Assembly (NCBI GenBank): GCA_964489835.1
Contig: CAZBBC010000006.1
Coordinates: forward strand, 25,712 to 89,711
DNA from: CAZBBC01 sp964489835
Lineage (GTDB): Bacteria; Calditrichota; Calditrichia; JAJRVZ01
Direction of reading: 5' to 3'
DNA: 64,000 nucleotides
The position numbers and the translations under genes are program-made. Positions 18,104 to 26,933 of this stretch are shown here, piece after piece. How positions within the stretch are numbered: the first letter of the stretch is position 1; every line of letters begins with the position of its first letter. Below the pieces are notes generated by a model. That model did not search any database and was not told the origin of the DNA. It was given only the letters and a program-made list of their open reading frames with translations.

Positions 18104-19186
18104 CTAAAGTTTATTAACATTTAAACCCTGATCAACATTTATAATATAGGGCTTACCGCCGGCGGTCTTAATAGCTCTTGCTACATTCACAGGATCTTCC
18201 GGGGCATAAGCAAACATGCATCCCCCACCCCCGGAGCCATTGATCTTTCCGCCAAATGCCCCGGCTTCTATTGATTTTTTTAACATATAATCAATTTTAT
18301 CCGTACTAATTTTAAGTTTCTTGCTTAAAATCTCCTGATGTTCGGAAATAAGACGTCCGAATTGTTCGTGATTAAAATCTTTTTGTTGAAAATATTTTTT
18401 AGATTCAATTGTGATCTCTCTGTTGATAAGAGCACCTTCCAGCACTTCAATTTGCGAGCCTGATAGAAGATGTTTATATAAATTAACAGATGCAAGCTGA
18501 CCCTCCTTTAAGTTAAAAAGAGGATTTTCTGCCTTGATTTTCTCCAGTGCTTCTAATACGCCAATTTTCACCCGATGTAATATATTTGTAGTCTCTTTTG
18601 GCTGCATTGAATCGCCGAGGACAAAAGTGCCCAAAGGATTTTTCAGATGGCTTAGCGTCACTTTATCACCAAATTCCTGGTATAAAATGCCCCCGACCGC
18701 CGTAGCATAATGGTCCATCATTCCACCAGGTTCACCAAATTCCTCCACTTCAGCCAGATAAGCTAATCGTGCAATTTGTACAGTATCTTTTTCAATATCC
18801 GGATTACTTTCCTGATTTAATTCTAACAGAAATTTGCACCAGGCAACATTTAATGCGGATGAACTCGAAGTTCCGCTATTTATCGGTATCGTCCCGTTTA
18901 CAATACACTCGCAGCCTTTTTCTAATTTAATCCCCTCTCTCTTTAGAAGATTAGCAACACTTCGGAAATAATCCCGGTCAATAGTATAAGCATACTCTTG
19001 ATTTTGCAATGGTAATTGTTCCTCAGAATTAATGTCCGGTAGTTTGATATGCATAAAGGGATGTTTATTCTTCGAACCGGAAATATTTACCCGCAAATTA
19101 ATGGCGGCCGTAATAACCGGTAATTTTAAATAATCCTGATGTTCTCCAAACAGACAAATTCGTCCGGGTGCTGAGACTTTAATCAT
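18104..19186 (-). CDS. GHMP-family sugar kinase (galactokinase-like)
   Basis: 360 residues. The N terminus KVSAPGRICLFGEHQDYLKLP matches the galactokinase/mevalonate-kinase opening. The phosphate-binding motif 2 is PINSGTSSSSALNVAW, and motif 3 near the C terminus is KINGSGGGGCMFAYAP. EFGEPGGMMDHYA is the conserved central segment with the catalytic Asp candidate. GEHQDY in place of the classical GEHTDYNGG suggests a sugar other than galactose, or a sugar-1-kinase of a salvage route. It lies 42 bp downstream of the sodium/solute symporter gene, so uptake followed by phosphorylation is plausible (inference). Confidence 0.85.
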   Translation of the reverse strand: MIKVSAPGRICLFGEHQDYLKLPVITAAINLRVNISGSKNKHPFMHIKLPDINSEEQLPLQNQEYAYTIDRDYFRSVANLLKREGIKLEKGCECIVNGTIPINSGTSSSSALNVAWCKFLLELNQESNPDIEKDTVQIARLAYLAEVEEFGEPGGMMDHYATAVGGILYQEFGDKVTLSHLKNPLGTFVLGDSMQPKETTNILHRVKIGVLEALEKIKAENPLFNLKEGQLASVNLYKHLLSGSQIEVLEGALINREITIESKKYFQQKDFNHEQFGRLISEHQEILSKKLKISTDKIDYMLKKSIEAGAFGGKINGSGGGGCMFAYAPEDPVNVARAIKTAGGKPYIINVDQGLNVNKL

Positions 19187-19228
19187 CGTTTATACTTGTC
19201 TACTTTTTTCCGTTAATGGTTGATTCGC

Positions 19229-20875
19229 TTAATTACTATTAACCCGTAAATATCCACCAAGAAAATATATCACCATTCCGCTAACAGCGACAGCTGAAGC
19301 CCATGGCCAGCCAACGCTTCCGGAAAAAACACCGGCAACAAATATCAGCACACCACTGAAATACACGACAAAACTCAGCCGACCTCTCCGGGTCTTGGGA
19401 ATGATATTATAAATATCGCCTGCTTTTTCTTCCTCCTCACTCCGATGTCTGGCCTGCCAAACATGATTGATTTTTTCCTTTTCTTCCGGTTTAGTAAAGA
19501 AACTTACCAGTGGGAGTGTTATAAGGGCAACACCGGCGCTTAAAAACGTGGTAAGATTAAAATCCAACAAAAAGATGAATTTTCCGATAATACCGGCGAC
19601 GGCTCCTGCCAGATAACCGATAATTGCACCGGTCGAGGTAGATCTTTTCCAGAGTAATCCATAGAGGATACCCACAATAAACAAAGGCATGTCCATAATT
19701 CCGATAATTGTCAAATAGGCTTCCACTGCTCCCCCCATTACCGGCACCCAATAGGCAAAAATAATCATAAAAATTCCCATCAGGAAAGTCATCATACGGG
19801 CAATGAACAGCACCTCCTTATTGGTCGCTTTTCTTTTTCTAAGACTTTCATAAATATCGTTGGTAAAGATCGTTGCCACACCATTCAGATTCCCGGAAAT
19901 TGTGGATAATTGTGAGGAGATCAAGCCACATACGACCAATCCTAATATAACCGGAGGTAAAAGCCCGGATAGCAGCATGGGTATCGCCTGATCCGGATTT
20001 TCCAGGCCCGGATAAAGGACGCTCGCTGCAAGTCCTGGCAGATTCCAGAGCAAGGCAAAAGGGGTTGTAATGATACCGGCCAGGACCAATCCTTTAGCTA
20101 CGGATCGTGTACTCTCAGCCCCAAAGGCCCGTTGTAGTAATCCCTGGTCGACACTGGCCCATTCGATACCAAGCAGGAAAATCGCCAGAATAAATTTCCA
20201 GTCATAGGTACCGGAATTTCGTACAAGGACCATATTTATTTCTGGTAATTTTTCAATGAGTCCCGGCATCCAGCCCACAGCGGCCATTGAAAGCGGAAGT
20301 ACAATCAGGGCTCCTCCAAGCATAAAAATAAATTGCATGACATCTGTAAATGCCACTGACCACATCCCGCCTAAAACGGTATAGATGATAGCAACAACAG
20401 CAAATACAAAAATCCAGAATGTGTAGGATTCAATACCGGTTATCGCTTGAGCAGCAACCACCGCCGTATAAAGGACGACACCCAACCAGAAAGCGAGACG
20501 AAACACCCATAAGATTCCCACAAGTGTTCGAACGCCTTTGTTATATCGCAATTCCAAAAATTCCGGTACGGTTCGTATTCTTAAACGCCGCATGATCGGA
20601 ATGATGAACAAGCCGGAAAAAACAAGAGCCATATTTCCTGTCCAGGTCTGCCATAAGATGGAAATACCATGTTGATAAGCAATTCCGGCCTGCCCGACAA
20701 AACTATATAAATTAACATTCGTGGCAGTGATAACAGCGGCAAGTATAAAAGGGGTTAATTTCCGGCCGGCCACATAAAAATCATCCGGATCTCCGACCCA
20801 TTTATAAAAAAAAGACCCGACTAAAAAAGTGATAGCCAAAAAAACCAATACAATAATAATATCAACAAGCGCCAA
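19229..20875 (-). CDS. Sodium:solute symporter (SSS family)
   Basis: 548 residues with about 13-14 membrane helices. SSS landmarks are the GDPDDFYVAGRKLTPFILAA start region, ATNVNLYSFVGQAGIAYQHG, LRIRTVPEFLELRYNKGVRT and SSQLSTISGNLNGVATIF (sodium-site region in helix 8). These carriers co-transport Na+ with sugars, carboxylates or similar solutes. Proximity to a sugar kinase suggests a sugar substrate. CGGGAGGTATTAAA precedes ATG 20875. A 42-residue membrane protein is encoded 41 bp upstream. Confidence 0.92.
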   Translation of the reverse strand: MALVDIIIVLVFLAITFLVGSFFYKWVGDPDDFYVAGRKLTPFILAAVITATNVNLYSFVGQAGIAYQHGISILWQTWTGNMALVFSGLFIIPIMRRLRIRTVPEFLELRYNKGVRTLVGILWVFRLAFWLGVVLYTAVVAAQAITGIESYTFWIFVFAVVAIIYTVLGGMWSVAFTDVMQFIFMLGGALIVLPLSMAAVGWMPGLIEKLPEINMVLVRNSGTYDWKFILAIFLLGIEWASVDQGLLQRAFGAESTRSVAKGLVLAGIITTPFALLWNLPGLAASVLYPGLENPDQAIPMLLSGLLPPVILGLVVCGLISSQLSTISGNLNGVATIFTNDIYESLRKRKATNKEVLFIARMMTFLMGIFMIIFAYWVPVMGGAVEAYLTIIGIMDMPLFIVGILYGLLWKRSTSTGAIIGYLAGAVAGIIGKFIFLLDFNLTTFLSAGVALITLPLVSFFTKPEEKEKINHVWQARHRSEEEEKAGDIYNIIPKTRRGRLSFVVYFSGVLIFVAGVFSGSVGWPWASAVAVSGMVIYFLGGYLRVNSN

Positions 20876-20916
20876 TTTTAATACCTCCCGTTAAGATCCT
20901 GAAACTTATATATTGA

Positions 20917-21045
20917 TTACCCGGTTTTCGATTTCTTATGTTGTGCAAGCAACTTTTTAAATTCCTTAATGGGAACATAAATCCAGATAACTAAAATTAT
21001 GAGACCGATTAACCAAATACCCCAGGTAATCCAATCGAAATACAT
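20917..21045 (-). CDS. Small membrane protein upstream of the SSS symporter, 42 residues
   Basis: ATG 21045 follows GGAGGTTAT on the minus strand, a strong ribosome site, and the ORF ends at 20917, 41 bp before the symporter start. The peptide has one hydrophobic helix (ITWGIWLIGLIILVIWIY), then a basic tail (KEFKKLLAQHKKSKTG). Small one-helix proteins encoded beside SSS carriers are known in several phyla, where they may help assembly or regulation (family-level knowledge; not tested here). Confidence 0.75.
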   Translation of the reverse strand: MYFDWITWGIWLIGLIILVIWIYVPIKEFKKLLAQHKKSKTG

Positions 21046-21141
21046 ATAACCTCCAAACTCTCCAAATGTAAAACAATATCACTCTTTAACCACCGTTGGT
21101 CCGTTGATTCCAATCACTGTTGGAAATAGATTATGCCGTAT

Positions 21142-21852
21142 CTACGTCTTCAACAGGTCAACAATTTCGGTTATAGAAGAAACCACATAGTCTGCATCTG
21201 CCATTTTATCATATGTTAGATATTGATTTTTTAGAGCGATACAATAAATCTCATTGGCCTTGGCACTGCGGATACCTGCTTCAGAATCCTCAACGGCCAT
21301 ACATTTTCGAGCCTCAATATTTAATAATTTAAGGGCGCGTTGATATATATCCGGTGCCGGCTTTTTGTTTTTGACGTCATCTCCACATACTTTTACCGTG
21401 ATTACTTTATTATAGTTGATCTTGTTTTTACTGTTTTGGGATAAATTATTCAGAATGGTCTCCACCTGATCCCTGCCCGAAGATGAAGCCAGGGCCATTT
21501 TAATACCTTTTTCCTGGCAATAGGCAATCAATGGGTCGATTCCTTCAATTGGCACCAGCTGTAAGTTATTGATTAATTCCAAATAGATACTATTCCTTTG
21601 TTTGATTCCTTCACCAATATCCATCGGCCTCTCGGAGAGGTATGACCGGTTAATTGTCTCAATATTTTGATCAACCGAATATCCGACAAGCGAATCAATG
21701 AAAGCCTCGGTATAAGAAATATTAAGATGTTTCAAAAATATGCGAAACGATTCTGCATGAACAGGTTCACTATCCACAAGTACACCATCCATATCGAGAA
21801 TAATTGCACTAAAATGATTGGAAAAAAGGCCGGGAATATTCTGAACGGTCAT
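21142..21852 (-). CDS. HAD-superfamily phosphatase / phosphoglucomutase-like protein
   Basis: 236 residues. HAD motif I is ILDMDGVLVDSEPVH, motif II is MALASSSGRDQ, motif III is around VCGDDVKNKKPAPDIY and motif IV is AVEDSEAGIRSAKA. The helical cap and sequence style fit subfamily IA (beta-phosphoglucomutase, phosphoglycolate or sugar-phosphate phosphatases). TAGGAAGTACTT precedes ATG 21852. It is about 100 bp upstream of the small membrane protein gene on the same strand, so it may head a unit of HAD, small protein, symporter, kinase and nitroreductase. The PDZ gene starts divergently 23 bp away. Confidence 0.88.
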   Translation of the reverse strand: MTVQNIPGLFSNHFSAIILDMDGVLVDSEPVHAESFRIFLKHLNISYTEAFIDSLVGYSVDQNIETINRSYLSERPMDIGEGIKQRNSIYLELINNLQLVPIEGIDPLIAYCQEKGIKMALASSSGRDQVETILNNLSQNSKNKINYNKVITVKVCGDDVKNKKPAPDIYQRALKLLNIEARKCMAVEDSEAGIRSAKANEIYCIALKNQYLTYDKMADADYVVSSITEIVDLLKT

Positions 21853-21875
21853 AAGTACTTCCTAAATCCATTATT

Positions 21876-22436
21876 ATGAAAAATATTGGGAATTTAATAA
21901 TTAAGCAGCAAATTAACCAATTCCATTTAGAAATATTCCGCTCTGGCGATTGCAATATTCCCGGTAGGGATAAGGGGGGGTATCTGGGTGTAAAAGTTAA
22001 AGAGATTTCCGGTCAATTACTTGAATATTTTGAAGTTAAGAACGGTGTTCTGATAGAAGAGGTGAAAAAGAATTCTCCGGCTGGTAAGGCAGGGCTTATG
22101 GCGGGAGACGTTATTATTTCAATTAACAATCGAATAATCGAGGATAACCAGGATCTTATACGGACGGTTAGCTATTATAATCCGCAGGAGAAAATTAAAT
22201 TAAAATTTTCTCGCAAAGGTAAGCATAAAGAAACAACAGTTGTTCTTGAAAAAAAACCGGTGCATCAATGGACGATGAAAAAATTTAAAGGTCCTGAGGG
22301 TATGCATCTGCTTCATGAAGATGAGGATGAGAATGTTTTCATCGACGAAGATGATATGCTTAGAAAGATGCGTGTCAAGGGGAAAAAAGCACCTGAGGAA
22401 ATTATTGAAATCAGGAAAGAAGTATTTATTTTATAG
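21876..22436 (+). CDS. PDZ-domain protein without a protease domain
   Basis: 186 residues, no signal peptide or membrane helix. A DegP-type PDZ domain spans about 25-125: YLGVKVKEI, then GVLIEEVKKNSPAGKAGLMAGDVIISIN and the IRTVSYYNPQEKIKLKFSRKGK strands. The C-terminal tail is acidic (HEDEDENVFIDEDD), then basic. It probably acts as a peptide-binding adaptor. The start at 21876 lacks an obvious ribosome site and is only 23 bp from the divergent HAD gene, so promoters overlap or the true start is slightly downstream. A bidirectional hairpin ends the gene. Confidence 0.7.
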   Translation: MKNIGNLIIKQQINQFHLEIFRSGDCNIPGRDKGGYLGVKVKEISGQLLEYFEVKNGVLIEEVKKNSPAGKAGLMAGDVIISINNRIIEDNQDLIRTVSYYNPQEKIKLKFSRKGKHKETTVVLEKKPVHQWTMKKFKGPEGMHLLHEDEDENVFIDEDDMLRKMRVKGKKAPEEIIEIRKEVFIL

Positions 22437-22456
22437 TTTGTATCAACGAATATGAA

Positions 22457-22488
22457 AAGGCTGATTCAGTATATTTTGAATCAGCCTT
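22457..22488. terminator. Bidirectional Rho-independent terminator
   Basis: AAGGCTGATTCA (22457-22468) and TGAATCAGCCTT (22477-22488) form a perfect 12-bp stem with an eight-base loop. CTTTTCT follows on the plus strand and TTTTCATA on the minus strand. It serves both the PDZ gene and the convergent thiI gene, whose TGA stop (22481-22483) lies inside the stem. Confidence 0.85.
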
Positions 22489-23701
22489 CTTTTCTACCAT
22501 ATCGATACTCAATCCAAAACATATCATCGAAAGTTTGATTGATCATCTTATCATAGTTTCCGAAAATATTAGATTCAAGGTCAGACAATTCTTCATGATT
22601 GGAGACTGTGCGCGGATGACGCTGGAAGAGTGCACAACAGTCTTTATAAGGCAGGACAGATAAAGTAAAGGTATCGATCCGCTTGGCCAGTTGAATTATT
22701 TCTTCCTTATCAAACGTCAAAACCGGCTGCAGAACCGGTATCTCGACTGCCCGTAGAGTAGAGGCGATATTGGTGAGTGTCTGCGAGGCAACCTGGGACA
22801 AATTATCACCGGTTACAAGGGCGGGCATCTGCTGCTGTTCGGCAAGTTTTTGGGCAGTTCTGGCCATAAAACGACGAAATAAAACCAGTTCAAATGTGGC
22901 ACGTTTACCGGCAATGGCAAGATCAAAATAGGTCGAGGGAAATACAAAAAGTTTTGACTTCAAGGTATATTCACTCAATTTCTTCACCAGACTACCAATT
23001 TTACTGTTAATTATTTCTTCCGGTTGAACATGTGAGGCGGTAAAATGAACAAAATCGATGTGACATCCCCGGCGTGCGGCAAGGTAGGCGGCCACCGGAG
23101 AATCAATACCACCGGATAGCATGACAAGTACCCGATATGCTGTATTCACAGGCAATCCTCCCGTACCACTAATTTTGTCCGTGTGGATAAAAACTTCGTT
23201 CGATTGAATTTCAATATAATACGACTGATCCGGCTTCTTCAAATTCACATTCTCCCAGGATGTATTCTTGATGATCGAAGATCCAAATAACCGCTCCAGA
23301 TCCAATGATGTAACTGGGAACCGTTTATCGGAACGTCTTACATGCACACAAAATGTGGCTCCCGGTCGATACTTTTCATTGGCCAGTTGGCATAAATGTT
23401 TTTCTATGGTATTTAATATGCCAGCCACTGAATCCGAATCAAATCCCTGATAGTGATATCGTATGGCCGGAGAAAACCAGGCAATCCCAAAGACCTGTTC
23501 AATCTTTTTTTGGGCAATCTCTGTTTTTTCCCTTTGCAAAACTTCTAACGACAAATATCCCCGATAATGTTTGATCGGCCAATCAATATCAGCACTTTTC
23601 AGGGAAAGTCGGATGTTCTTGAGTAACTGCATTCTGAACTGCGGTTGATTTTTTCCCTTTAGACTTATTTCACCATAATGGATGAGTATATAATTATTCA
23701 T
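22481..23701 (-). CDS. thiI: tRNA 4-thiouridine synthase ThiI (no rhodanese domain)
   Basis: 406 residues. The N terminus YILIHYGEISLKGKNQPQF is the ThiI ferredoxin-like region, followed by a THUMP domain (about 60-165). The PP-loop ATPase starts MLSGGIDSPVAAYLAARRG. The late VTGDNLSQVASQTLTNIA and YKDCCALFQRHP segments are characteristic. The enzyme adenylates U8 of tRNA and transfers sulfur to give s4U; in some bacteria it also supplies sulfur for thiamine. The C-terminal rhodanese domain of the E. coli form is absent, so sulfur must come from a separate persulfide carrier, as in Bacillus-type ThiI (family knowledge). Confidence 0.93.
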   Translation of the reverse strand: MNNYILIHYGEISLKGKNQPQFRMQLLKNIRLSLKSADIDWPIKHYRGYLSLEVLQREKTEIAQKKIEQVFGIAWFSPAIRYHYQGFDSDSVAGILNTIEKHLCQLANEKYRPGATFCVHVRRSDKRFPVTSLDLERLFGSSIIKNTSWENVNLKKPDQSYYIEIQSNEVFIHTDKISGTGGLPVNTAYRVLVMLSGGIDSPVAAYLAARRGCHIDFVHFTASHVQPEEIINSKIGSLVKKLSEYTLKSKLFVFPSTYFDLAIAGKRATFELVLFRRFMARTAQKLAEQQQMPALVTGDNLSQVASQTLTNIASTLRAVEIPVLQPVLTFDKEEIIQLAKRIDTFTLSVLPYKDCCALFQRHPRTVSNHEELSDLESNIFGNYDKMINQTFDDMFWIEYRYGRKEG

Positions 23702-24076
23702 TTATTAAAATATTTTATTGATAATGCTGATTGCCTGTCAATTTAATAATAGTGTTATTCTCTAAAGTAAATTGAGTTTACTATTTCCGTATTGATCGTT
23801 GTCTAAATTACTGATAAATAAAAATCATCGCCAATATTACCCCAATCGAAAAGCAATAAAGCAGAGTCTAATTTCAAAACTATATTAAAATTTAAAAAAT
23901 CATAAAAACTTTCTTGCCTGTATTGCTTTGACTTCTTACCTTAAACGATATATTTCACGTCCAGGTGTTATCTGCGCGTATAAAACATTCATTCTGAATC
24001 ACTTATAAGAAAAAACACAGATTTATACTTAAATAAATCTATTTTACCTATACATTATAAAAACATGGGAGGGTTT
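23702..24076. other. Intergenic region between thiI and the Yip1 gene
   Basis: 375 bp of AT-rich sequence between divergent genes. The only element I can propose is a weak plus-strand promoter: TTGACT at 23928-23933 and TATATT at 23949-23954, with a short 15-bp spacer. No repeat, RNA gene or ORF with a ribosome site was seen. Confidence 0.4.
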
Positions 24077-24796
24077 ATGAGTGAAGAAGCAACCAGTGGG
24101 CACGAAATGAGTGCCTTTCAAAAGATTATCGGTATATTCACCGCACCTCGTCAAACTTTTGAAGCGATTGACCAAAAACCAACCTGGTTTTTACCTTTTA
24201 TTATTGGGGTTATCTTTTTTCTGATCATGCAAGTACTGACGATCGATATCCAGATGGCTGATCGAATAACGATGTTGGAAGCGAAGGATATGCCTCAGGC
24301 ACAACTAGATGCCGCAAAGTCGGGATTAACAGGTCCGCTAAAATATGTTGGCCTGATTGCCGGACCCATTGTCTGGCTGGTCATGATTGTGATAATGGCT
24401 GCAATTTTTTATGTCGCCGGTAACGTAATGATCGGCGGTGATTCATCCTTTAAAAAGGTATTTGCCATTGTTTGCTGGTCGGGGCTGGTAGGTGTCATCA
24501 GTTTAATATTAATGACCCTACTGATGATTTCCAAGGGCACCACCCAGGGGATCGCTTTAGATCTAACTGTTCTTCTTGATACACCACCGATCGGCGAAGA
24601 AAAAAGTACACTCTATCGTATATTCTCGAAATTTGATATCTTCACCATTTGGCAAATTATTCTCTGGATCATCGGTTTGGCGGTCACCTATAAAACAACG
24701 ATTAAAAAAGCAGCAGTACCGATCATTTCCCTTTGGGTATTATGGATTATTGTCAGTGTTGCTTTTGGCGGATTCTTCGAGGGTCTCGGGATGTAG
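24077..24796 (+). CDS. Yip1-domain integral membrane protein
   Basis: 239 residues from ATG 24077, chosen because GGGAGGG sits four bases upstream; the ATG at 24065 lies before that ribosome site. A soluble N terminus (MSAFQKIIGIFTAPRQTFEAI) leads into five hydrophobic helices, which is the bacterial Yip1/DUF1282 layout: FKKVFAIVCWSGLVGVISLI and the WQIILWIIGLAVTYK region are typical. Such proteins occur in bacterial inner membranes, with unknown function. It is followed 28 bp later by a PfkB kinase gene on the same strand. Confidence 0.75.
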   Translation: MSEEATSGHEMSAFQKIIGIFTAPRQTFEAIDQKPTWFLPFIIGVIFFLIMQVLTIDIQMADRITMLEAKDMPQAQLDAAKSGLTGPLKYVGLIAGPIVWLVMIVIMAAIFYVAGNVMIGGDSSFKKVFAIVCWSGLVGVISLILMTLLMISKGTTQGIALDLTVLLDTPPIGEEKSTLYRIFSKFDIFTIWQIILWIIGLAVTYKTTIKKAAVPIISLWVLWIIVSVAFGGFFEGLGM

Positions 24797-24824
24797 AAAA
24801 AGATATCAACTGTAGTCAACCAAT

Positions 24825-25730
24825 ATGTCAACACAAACCTGTGATGTATATGGCCTTGGCCAAATCTGTTGGGATTACATTGCCGAAATGGACACTTATC
24901 CACTCCCGGATAGTAAATCTGAAATATCATCATTATTTCTTGATGGAGGCGGACCGGTTGCAACGGCTTTAGTCGCCCTTTCACGGTGGGGATTATCCTG
25001 TTCTCTCTGCGGTATTGTTGGTGACGATTCCTACGGAGAGCAGCTCTTAACTTCACTACAGGAGGAACAGGTTAATACAGATAATGTATTGATCCGTAAG
25101 AATTCCCACTCACAGATTGCTTTTATCATTAGCGAAAAAACAACAAGCAGCAGAACAATTTTCTGGCGTCGGCCAACCGGGCCTGTTTTAAAACCGGAAG
25201 AGCCCGATTATAATATCATCAGAAAAGCGCGAATGGTATATACGGATGGATTATTTCTCAAGGCTTCGCTGGCTGTTGCCAAAGTAGCCCGGGAGGCCGG
25301 TATTCCCGTTGTTGTTGATGCCGGCACATTGCGGGAGGGATCCTTGCGTTTGGCCCCATATACCGATTACTTTATCGTAGCCCAATCTTTCGCCCGGACA
25401 CTGATTGGTGAAGACAATCCGCGTAAGGCCTGCCTTGAACTACAGAAACTAGTACCCGGTGTTGTAGGCGTCACACTGGGAATGAAAGGATATGTTGTCC
25501 TTTCCGATAATCAATGGATAGAGGGCCCTGCATATTCTGTTGAAACAATCGATACCACTGGTTGCGGGGATGTTTTTCACGCGGGAATTGCTTATGGTAT
25601 CCTGAACAAGTGGAAATTGGAAAAAACTTTAGATTTTGCCGCCTGGGCCGCTGCTCAGGTTAGTACCAGACTCGGCGGCAGAAGTGGTATACCAGCGGTG
25701 AAAAATTATAAGCCCCAAGCCATTGATTGA
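24825..25730 (+). CDS. PfkB-family carbohydrate kinase
   Basis: 301 residues. The ribokinase/PfkB fold opens YGLGQICWDYIAEMDTYP, with the GGGPVATALVALSRWG glycine-rich site. The C-terminal signature IDTTGCGDVFHAGIAYG holds the catalytic Asp and anion hole (GCGD replaces the more common GAGD). Substrates in the family include ribose, fructose, 2-keto-3-deoxygluconate and nucleosides; none can be chosen here. It starts 28 bp after the Yip1 gene and ends about 190 bp before the thioesterase gene. Confidence 0.9.
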   Translation: MSTQTCDVYGLGQICWDYIAEMDTYPLPDSKSEISSLFLDGGGPVATALVALSRWGLSCSLCGIVGDDSYGEQLLTSLQEEQVNTDNVLIRKNSHSQIAFIISEKTTSSRTIFWRRPTGPVLKPEEPDYNIIRKARMVYTDGLFLKASLAVAKVAREAGIPVVVDAGTLREGSLRLAPYTDYFIVAQSFARTLIGEDNPRKACLELQKLVPGVVGVTLGMKGYVVLSDNQWIEGPAYSVETIDTTGCGDVFHAGIAYGILNKWKLEKTLDFAAWAAAQVSTRLGGRSGIPAVKNYKPQAID

Positions 25731-25916
25731 GTACCCATCGTTCCCCTCAAATATTTTATCTTATCAACCGATAAAAATAAACGGTAGATATTTTCAGATA
25801 TTTCTATAAAATTAAGAATTGTACCCAATATTTACTATTTGCATATGGTAGCGAACAATTGAAAAAGTCCATAGAATAATTTAGATTGTTTTTTGAATGC
25901 TAATGGGAGAATAGTA

Positions 25917-26669
25917 ATGGTTACCACTGAATTTATACACTATGAGGACTTTAGAGTACGCTCTTATGAGACAAATGTCAATGGTGTCGCTTCGGCACAG
26001 ACCATCTGTAATTATTTACAAGAAGTAGCCGGAAATCACGCAACAAAACTCGGCGTTGGTGTTGACCAATTATTGAAAAAAAACCTTACCTGGGTGCTTT
26101 CCCGCCTGCATGTTCAGTTTTCAAGATATCCACAATGGAGAGAAATAATTAATATCGAGACCTGGCCGTCCGGGAAAAAAGGAAAATTTGCAACCCGTGA
26201 TTTTATTGTTTTTGATAAAAATAATGAAATAATAGTCAAGGCTACATCTTCCTGGATGTTGTTGGATTTTAGTAAAATGCGTACGATTTCGATGCCCGAT
26301 TTTATGGAGGGAATTGAATTACCGGATCGGGAAAGAGCCATTGTCGATGATTTTCCAAAATTGCCACAACCACAAAACACTGACATAAAACGCCAGTTTG
26401 ATGTGCGTCTCAGTGATCTTGATATCAATCAACATGTCAATCATGTAAAATATATTGATTGGGCTTTGGAAGCCATCCCCCTGTCCGTATGGAAAAAACG
26501 ACACTTATCGCAATTAGAAATCAGTTTTCGCTCTGAAACAAGGTACGGCGAGGGGATAATTGTACAGACAGAGCAAGACGAAAATATATTCTTGCATCAG
26601 GTTATCTCGGAAAAGGACCAACGAGGTCTGGCAGTATTAAGAACACACTGGAGAGAGATAAATATTTAA
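25917..26669 (+). CDS. Acyl-ACP thioesterase (double hotdog fold)
   Basis: 250 residues from ATG 25917, preceded by GGGAGA at a six-base distance; an upstream TTG in frame has no ribosome site. The first hotdog has VRSYETNVNGVASAQTICNYLQEVAGNHA and the WVLSRLHVQFSRYPQWRE strand. The second has VRLSDLDINQHVNHVKYIDWALE, whose Asp/Asn/His residues fit the catalytic site of bacterial FatA/FatB-like enzymes. The reaction is hydrolysis of acyl-ACP to free fatty acid, used in phospholipid or lipid turnover. The dispersed repeat lies directly downstream. Confidence 0.88.
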   Translation: MVTTEFIHYEDFRVRSYETNVNGVASAQTICNYLQEVAGNHATKLGVGVDQLLKKNLTWVLSRLHVQFSRYPQWREIINIETWPSGKKGKFATRDFIVFDKNNEIIVKATSSWMLLDFSKMRTISMPDFMEGIELPDRERAIVDDFPKLPQPQNTDIKRQFDVRLSDLDINQHVNHVKYIDWALEAIPLSVWKKRHLSQLEISFRSETRYGEGIIVQTEQDENIFLHQVISEKDQRGLAVLRTHWREINI

Positions 26670-26740
26670 TCCAAAATAAAAAATACAAAGTACAAAATAA
26701 TTAGCGCTCTCTGCGTGACCTATGCAAAGTTGCGATTAAG

Positions 26741-26845
26741 TAATCCGTGTATATCCGTGTCAGTCAATCACTTGATCCGGCCTTAGACGGACGCTTGCTT
26801 GCCCGGCCTGCCCGGCGCAGACGTGGCTATGACGGGATCCGGCTT
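26741..26845 (-). repeat. Dispersed 105-bp GC-rich repeat, copy 2 (inverted)
   Basis: Reverse complement of the block at 8449-8553, differing at five of 105 positions by my alignment; three of the five differences lie in the ATCCGTGT end. It fills most of the space between the thioesterase and IscU-like genes. Downstream it is followed by a GC hairpin, a T-run and the AGCCTTGAGCTGCGCTAT module in the same strand sense as at copy 1, so the core is flipped relative to its flank. Confidence 0.85.
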
Positions 26846-26865
26846 CGAAGGAAAATCTGTGCTTG

Positions 26866-26894
26866 CCCGCCTTTGGCGCGGGACTATTTTTTTT
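26866..26894 (+). terminator. GC hairpin plus T8, terminator-like
   Basis: CCCGCCTTTGGCGCGGG forms a short GC-rich stem, followed after ACTA by eight T. It would terminate transcripts of the thioesterase gene, whose stop is about 200 bp upstream. A GCAGC-N5-GCTGC hairpin follows at 26895-26909. Both lie within the repeat mosaic, so the terminator may be carried by the repeat. Confidence 0.55.
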
Positions 26895-26933
26895 GCAGCC
26901 TTGAGCTGCGCTATTAATTACACAGGATAGATT

